Source of the DNA: Proteobacteria bacterium UBA4656
GTDB taxonomy: Bacteria; Pseudomonadota; Gammaproteobacteria; Xanthomonadales; Ahniellaceae
Length of the DNA: 9,800 nt
Assembly (NCBI GenBank): GCA_002405525.1
Contig: DHLY01000165.1
Location: 12,448 to 22,247, forward strand
Direction of reading: 5' to 3'
The number at the start of each line of letters is the position of its first letter. Position 1 is the first letter of the stretch. The translations under genes and the position numbers were made by a program. The notes beneath the pieces are model-generated. The model was not told where the DNA came from. It made no database searches and saw only the letters and a list, made by a program, of their open reading frames with translations. Below, in pieces: positions 6,377-9,800 of the stretch.

Positions 6377-7588
6377 ATGCCCGAAGCCATCAATCCCAAG
6401 ACCGCGTATCTCATCGTCCTGCTGCTGATTTTCGCCTTGCCGTGGCTGTTCTGGCGGCTGGCCCGCACGGACGATGTGGCCCCGCTGCCGGTGGTGCAGA
6501 TCGTGGCCGGCATTCTGCTGGGGCCGGGCATCGCCGGCGCGCTGTTCCCGGCGGCGCACGATGCGCTGTTCCCGCCCTCCGTGATCGCCAACCTGAACGG
6601 CATCGCGTTCTGGGCGGTGATCGTGTTCCTGTGGCTGGCCGGCATCGAACTCGACCTCAAGAAGGCATGGGTCGGACGGCGGGAAACCGCCGTGACCGCG
6701 GGGCTCGCCCTGCTGATGCCACTGCTGCTGGGCGCGGCGACCGCGCATTTCCTGCTGATCTGGCAGCCGGGCCTGATCGGGCCGAAAGCCTCGGAATGGC
6801 AATTCGTGGCCGGCGTCGGCATGGGCTGCGCGGTCACCGCGCTGCCGATCCTGATGCTGCTGATGGAGAAGCTCGGCATCCTGCGCACCCCGCTCGGCCA
6901 GCGCGTGCTGCGCTACGCGAGCCTCGACGACATCGCGATCTGGGTGGTGCTGGCCCTGATCCTGGTCGATGCCGACCGCCTGCTGCACCAGATCGGATTC
7001 CTGGCCGGCTTCGTGCTGCTCGCGCCGTGGGTGCGCCACGGCCTGCGCCGCGTGGGCGACGTGGACCGCTGGGCGCTGGGCCTGGTGTGGCTGCTGGCCT
7101 GCGCACTGGCGTCGGACGCCGCCGGCCTGCACTTCATGGTCGGCGCCTTCCTTGCCGGCGTGATCATCGACCGCCAGTGGTTCAGGGAGGAGCACTACGA
7201 CCTGGTCCGCCACCACGTGCTGCTGCTGATGATGCCGGTGTTCTTCCTGTCCACCGGCCTGCGCACCGAGTGGGACGCGGGCGGCACCACCGTGTTCATC
7301 GTCGCCGCCGCGCTGCTGGGGGCGTCCGTGGCCGGCAAACTGGCCGGCGTGCGAATCGCCGGCCGCCTGCTCGGCTGGAAGCCCGGCGAAGCGCACCTGA
7401 TCGGCTGGCTGCTGCAGACGAAGGCCTTGATCGAAATCATCTTCGCCACCATCCTGCTGGACAAGGGCGTGATCTCGGCGGACGCCTTCACCGCCCTGTT
7501 GCTCATGGCGGTCACCAGCACCGTGCTCACCATCCCGATGGTGCGCAAGCGCGCGCCGGCAGTGGCGGCTGCCGCACGCAACGACTGA
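6377..7588 (+). CDS. CPA2-type cation:proton antiporter (Na+/H+ exchanger family)
   Basis: Inner-membrane exchanger of Na+ or K+ for protons, serving pH and salt balance; the ion is not deducible. The 403-residue protein is almost wholly hydrophobic, with about 11-13 membrane helices and no regulatory RCK/TrkA domain at the C-terminus, so it is the transport domain alone (PF00999). Typical elements are QIVAGILLGPGI (41-52), FLWLAGIELDL (84-94), AVTALPIL (152-159) in the first unwound helix, Asp184-Asp185 in YASLDDIAIWV at the ion-binding site, and Lys321 plus LLQTKALIEIIFATILLDKGVIS (345-367) in the late helices. The paired Asp is the hallmark of electrogenic members, whereas Kef-type K+ exporters carry other residues there; this suggests Na+/H+ exchange but does not prove it. 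The ATG at 6377 is supported by GGTGA before it and by a hydrophobic first helix starting at about residue 9. It is the first gene of a plus-strand group of three. Confidence 0.9.
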   Translation: MPEAINPKTAYLIVLLLIFALPWLFWRLARTDDVAPLPVVQIVAGILLGPGIAGALFPAAHDALFPPSVIANLNGIAFWAVIVFLWLAGIELDLKKAWVGRRETAVTAGLALLMPLLLGAATAHFLLIWQPGLIGPKASEWQFVAGVGMGCAVTALPILMLLMEKLGILRTPLGQRVLRYASLDDIAIWVVLALILVDADRLLHQIGFLAGFVLLAPWVRHGLRRVGDVDRWALGLVWLLACALASDAAGLHFMVGAFLAGVIIDRQWFREEHYDLVRHHVLLLMMPVFFLSTGLRTEWDAGGTTVFIVAAALLGASVAGKLAGVRIAGRLLGWKPGEAHLIGWLLQTKALIEIIFATILLDKGVISADAFTALLLMAVTSTVLTIPMVRKRAPAVAAAARND

Positions 7589-7639
7589 TCGACGGCCAGA
7601 AGCAAATTTCGCCCTTAACCGCACCGGGCCTGGGATTCA

Positions 7640-7658
7640 CGCGGTCCGCCGAACCGCG
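7640..7658 (+). terminator. Small hairpin between antiporter and cupin genes
   Basis: CGCGGT (7640-7645) pairs with ACCGCG (7653-7658) around a seven-base loop, 51 bases after the antiporter stop. There is no T-run, so ending of transcription here is only a possibility. Confidence 0.22.
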
Positions 7659-7697
7659 CCATGATCGCAACCCGCAGCTCGACCAAAGGCCGACCCG

Positions 7698-8027
7698 ATG
7701 GACATGCGCGACATCCCGTTCGGCGTCGTTGACTGGGCCTCGGTGCCGCGCAGCCACCAGGCAGGGCACAGCGGCACCGCCAGTTCGCGGGCGTTTCGAT
7801 TCGGCGAAATCCGGGTGCGGATGGTCGAGTACTCGCCCGGCTATCTTGCCGATCATTGGTGCAGCAAGGGGCATATCCTGCTCTGTCTCGAGGGTGAACT
7901 GCACACCGAACTGGATGACGGTGGACGATTCATCCTGCGACCAGGCATGAGCTATCAGGTGGCGGACAACGCCGAAGCGCATCGATCCAGCACTCCGATC
8001 GGCGCCAGGCTGTTCATCGTCGATTGA
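7698..8027 (+). CDS. Small cupin-fold protein of the DHWC/DHCW-motif type
   Basis: Single-domain cupin of 109 residues with unknown substrate, predicted cytoplasmic (no signal peptide or membrane helix). The first cupin motif reads PGYLADHWCSKGHILLCLEG (47-66). Aligned to the consensus G(X)5HXH(X)3-4E(X)6G, the second His is Cys55 and the Glu is His59, giving His53/Cys55/His59. In the second motif PG (82-83) is present, but the usual His is Gln87 or Tyr86; His95 follows in NAEAHRS. This matches a family I know from NCBI naming as 'DHCW motif cupin fold protein'; the exact family accession was not checked. Start: AAAGG (7685-7689) is eight bases before the ATG at 7698; a second in-frame ATG at 7704 is possible. 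The GNAT gene begins 34 bases downstream, so the two may share a transcript. Confidence 0.85.
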   Translation: MDMRDIPFGVVDWASVPRSHQAGHSGTASSRAFRFGEIRVRMVEYSPGYLADHWCSKGHILLCLEGELHTELDDGGRFILRPGMSYQVADNAEAHRSSTPIGARLFIVD

Positions 8028-8061
8028 CCGCAGTGTGCCCCCCGACCGAAGATTCGCTGGC

Positions 8062-8634
8062 ATGAGCAGCCCCGACCCCGCATCACGCGAGATCCGGCCG
8101 CCGGTACCTGACACCCGGCGCAACGCCGCTGCGGCTTACGCTGCTCCGCTCTACGAGATCTCGACCGAGCCAGCGCGCATCGATGCGGTCGCCGCGCATG
8201 CCTTCCTGGCGACTGCATACTGGTCGCGCGGAATCCCGTTCGCGACGGTCGCGCGTGCGCTCGCCCATTCGGTGTGCGCGGCCGCATTCGATCGAGGCCG
8301 CCAGGTGGCCTTTGCGCGCGCGGTCACGGACCGCGCCACCTTCGCCTACATCGCCGATGTCTACGTCCTCGAAGATCACCGCGGCCGCGGACTGGGCCGC
8401 CGCATCGTCGAAGCGCTACTCGCCCATCCCGACCTGCAGGGGCTGAGGCGGATGATGCTTGCCACCCGCGACGCGCATCGTCTGTACGCAGGCCAGGGCT
8501 TCGCGCCGCTGGCCGACCCGGTGCGGTTCATGGAACGTCACCATCAGGACTGCTACGCCGGTGCCCCAGTCAGCCTCGACCCATACTCCGCGGTGAGCGA
8601 CCCGGGGGGCGCCGGCGAAATCAACCCGCCGTAA
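8062..8634 (+). CDS. GNAT-family N-acetyltransferase
   Basis: Acetyl-CoA-dependent acyltransferase of unknown acceptor, cytoplasmic. In the 190-residue protein the GNAT fold starts near Tyr31 (YEISTEPARID) and runs to about Phe157. Motif A is clear: YIADVYVLEDHRGRGLGRRI (96-115), with the acetyl-CoA pyrophosphate loop R107-x-x-G110-x-G112. It is followed by LRRMMLATRDAHRLYAGQGF (128-147), the usual motif B with the Tyr near the CoA thiol. Residues 1-30 are Pro/Ala/Arg-rich and have no family match that I know. Residues from about 162 to 190 lie beyond the normal end of such proteins (they usually stop soon after the FME motif) and overlap the IS-remnant junction, so the original stop may have been lost. 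ATG at 8062 is preceded by GAAGA (8048-8052); a GTG at 8035 would add nine residues. No other start is available before the domain. Confidence 0.85.
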   Translation: MSSPDPASREIRPPVPDTRRNAAAAYAAPLYEISTEPARIDAVAAHAFLATAYWSRGIPFATVARALAHSVCAAAFDRGRQVAFARAVTDRATFAYIADVYVLEDHRGRGLGRRIVEALLAHPDLQGLRRMMLATRDAHRLYAGQGFAPLADPVRFMERHHQDCYAGAPVSLDPYSAVSDPGGAGEINPP

Positions 8635-9569
8635 CCCACGCGTGCGGCTTTGCCGACTTCGAAGCAATCGCAAGCGTCCAGTGGCCAGACGTGCCCGGGC
8701 GCGATCTTCGGCCGCGTCACGATCTCGTCCGCGCGCAGATCGCGCAGACCCGTCGAGTGCGCCAGGACCCAAGGCTCGCGTGCGCTGGTGCGCGCCTCGG
8801 CATCCGCCTTCGGGCTCGGACCATGGCCAGGGCAACGATGGCGCCGGCGCCCCGTCGGCAGCCGCTTGACCCGCACCAGGTCGCACGCCATCCGCTCCGA
8901 CTGCGTCAGCCGTGCATCGGCCAGGCGCCATGCCTGCGCCGGCGCGCGATGCGCCCAGTCCACCGCATCCTGCCAAACACCGTCGCCGTGGCGCACCTGA
9001 TTGCCCCGCCGCACACGACCGATCCAGCCCCAGCCCAGACGCTCCACCGCCCGGAACCACGGCGTGCGGAATCCGGCATCGCTGATCACGATCACCCAGG
9101 TGCCCTTCGGCACCCAGCGCGACAGGTCCCGCAGCAGCGCGCGCTCCGTCTTGCCGTTGCCTTGCAGGGCAGCCGCATACACCCGCTGGGACACCGTCAG
9201 TCCGCGACCCATCCCCAGCCACACCACGGCCGCGCGCAACTCCACGAATGTGCCGCCCGGCGTGGCCGCCGACCCGTCCACCGCGATGACCAGCGGCGAC
9301 AACCACCGGCACAGCCGCGCCAGCAGCGCCCGCGCCACCTCCTCGGCGTCTTGCGCGACACGTGCGCTGCCGACCAGTCGATCCACGCGCTCGAGCGCAG
9401 GCCTGCAGCTGCCGCCAGACTGCGTCATCCCTCGCGCCAGCCGCGACAGGCTGAGCATGCTGCCGCTCATCGCAGCCCACACCACCGCGCCCAGCATCCG
9501 TCGGCGTGCGCCATGAATGCCCGACAACGCCTTTTCGATGAATCGCGCTACGGTCCGGTCCGCGTTCAT
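8553..9569 (-). pseudogene. IS4-family transposase, C-terminal part lost
   Basis: DDE transposase of the IS4 family. The open frame has 338 residues and begins in the normal way (about 2-50 resemble the DNA-binding start of IS4 transposases). Asp98 in VIAVDGSA and Asp164 in VISDAGFRTPWF are the first two catalytic acids; the DAGFRTPWF segment is a strong IS4 signature. Family-like sequence continues to REPWVLAHS...ADEIV (264-284). There the chain should go on into the Tyr-Gln-Arg...IEE-FRD motif that supplies the catalytic Glu. Instead, from about residue 285 (base 8717) it reads TRPKIAPGHVWPLD and then a tail unlike any transposase, and no other frame downstream contains the missing motif. 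The gene is therefore 3'-truncated and almost certainly inactive. Its last 82 bases overlap the end of the GNAT gene on the other strand. The start at 9569 matches the usual IS4 N-terminus. Confidence 0.82.
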
Positions 9570-9702
9570 GACGGTCTGCGCTTCGGTGGGTCCCGAGTCG
9601 GAGAAAAAACCCGTCGTGCACGCGCTGTTTTCCCATCACCCTACGCGCAATCCGCTGAATCGCCAAGAGATTTCGGGGCGGAAACAGGGGAAACGTCAGC
9701 CA
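8715..9702 (-). mobile_element. IS4-family insertion sequence remnant
   Basis: The part of the window with IS4 transposase similarity plus its upstream leader. The left edge is set where transposase similarity stops (about 8715). The right edge is approximate: the sequence near 9670-9702 (on the minus strand GCTGACGTTTCCCCTGTTTC) could contain the terminal repeat, but no inverted partner exists near 8550-8740, as expected if the other end was deleted. No target duplication can be identified. Confidence 0.5.
9638..9666 (-). promoter_or_regulatory. Candidate weak promoter of the IS4 transposase
   Basis: On the minus strand TTGGCG (9666-9661) and TAGGGT (9643-9638) are 17 bases apart, 68 bases before the transposase ATG. 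The -35 matches four of six and the -10 three of six positions. Confidence 0.22.
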
Positions 9703-9800
9703 TGAGACCGCGTTGATCGCATCGCCCCGCACGGGGCACGCCCGCGCTCGCCTGCAGGAATCTCCGCTCGCTGTTCCGGCCTCGAAATCCTCCGCGCCGG
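9703..9800. other. Right-end flank without a recognisable gene
   Basis: I see no coding frame that resembles a protein on either strand. It holds one short hairpin, GCCCC-GCAC-GGGGC at 9724-9737, of no clear function. Confidence 0.5.

Noticed and set aside
6173..7624. N-terminal extension of the oxidoreductase frame to 1017 codons
   Set aside because: The extra part is antisense to the antiporter and is Gln/His/Arg-rich; the FAD motif sits properly only with the start at 6172.
6442..7950. 502-codon plus-strand frame across the antiporter and cupin genes
   Set aside because: An out-of-frame shadow rich in Arg, Gly, Pro and His; the antiporter frame has clear membrane helices and motifs.
8626..8648. 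Part of a dispersed GTGGGTTACGGCG-type intergenic repeat
   Set aside because: One half-site resembles repeats found in many gammaproteobacteria, but the inverted partner is absent and no second copy is in the window.
8274..9716. 480-codon plus-strand frame across the GNAT and transposase genes
   Set aside because: Composition is Arg/Pro/His-rich and it mirrors the transposase; no motif.
9724..9737. GCCCC-GCAC-GGGGC hairpin as a terminator or IS end
   Set aside because: Five base pairs in GC-rich DNA, no T-run and no matching inverted copy at the other side of the IS remnant.
1..9800. CRISPR array, tRNA, rRNA, prophage or defence island
   Set aside because: No regularly spaced direct repeats, no cloverleaf-like or rRNA sequence, and no genes of such systems were recognised on either strand.

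Overview
The window looks like chromosomal DNA from a high-GC gammaproteobacterium, most likely of the Xanthomonadaceae/Lysobacteraceae (Lysobacter, Luteimonas or a relative). The basis is strong third-position G/C, which opens long false antisense frames everywhere, plus protein sequences of the type seen in that family: the DUF4124 protein directly behind pyrE, the M13 peptidase, and the short GNAT and cupin proteins. This placement is inference; there is no rRNA or other marker gene in the window.

Layout. Positions 2-382 (+) hold the 3' part of pyrE (orotate phosphoribosyltransferase), overlapped by 4 bases by an exported DUF4124 coiled-coil protein (379-1005, +). These converge with a minus-strand mgtE-type Mg2+ transporter (1016-2215). 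Next come two more minus-strand genes: an exported M13 (neprilysin/PepO-like) zinc metallopeptidase (2379-4409) and a PYROXD2-like FAD-dependent oxidoreductase (4571-6172). A 204-base divergent spacer separates the oxidoreductase from a plus-strand CPA2-type cation:proton antiporter (6377-7588). This is followed by a small cupin-fold protein of the DHWC type (7698-8027) and a GNAT acetyltransferase (8062-8634), only 34 bases apart and possibly cotranscribed. The right end holds a minus-strand IS4-family transposase (8553-9569) that lacks the C-terminal part carrying the catalytic glutamate, so it is an insertion-sequence remnant. The last 230 bases hold the IS upstream region and no recognisable gene.

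How the genes relate. Most units are individually ordinary housekeeping or envelope functions: pyrimidine synthesis, Mg2+ uptake, periplasmic peptide turnover, redox metabolism and cation/pH homeostasis. I see no defence system, biosynthetic cluster, CRISPR array, tRNA or rRNA. The points most worth a second look are the cupin with an unusual His/Cys/His metal-site pattern, the paired hairpins in the leader of the M13 peptidase gene, the stem-loop across the oxidoreductase stop codon, and the broken junction where the IS4 remnant meets the GNAT gene. I do not find convincing evidence for a new multi-gene system.
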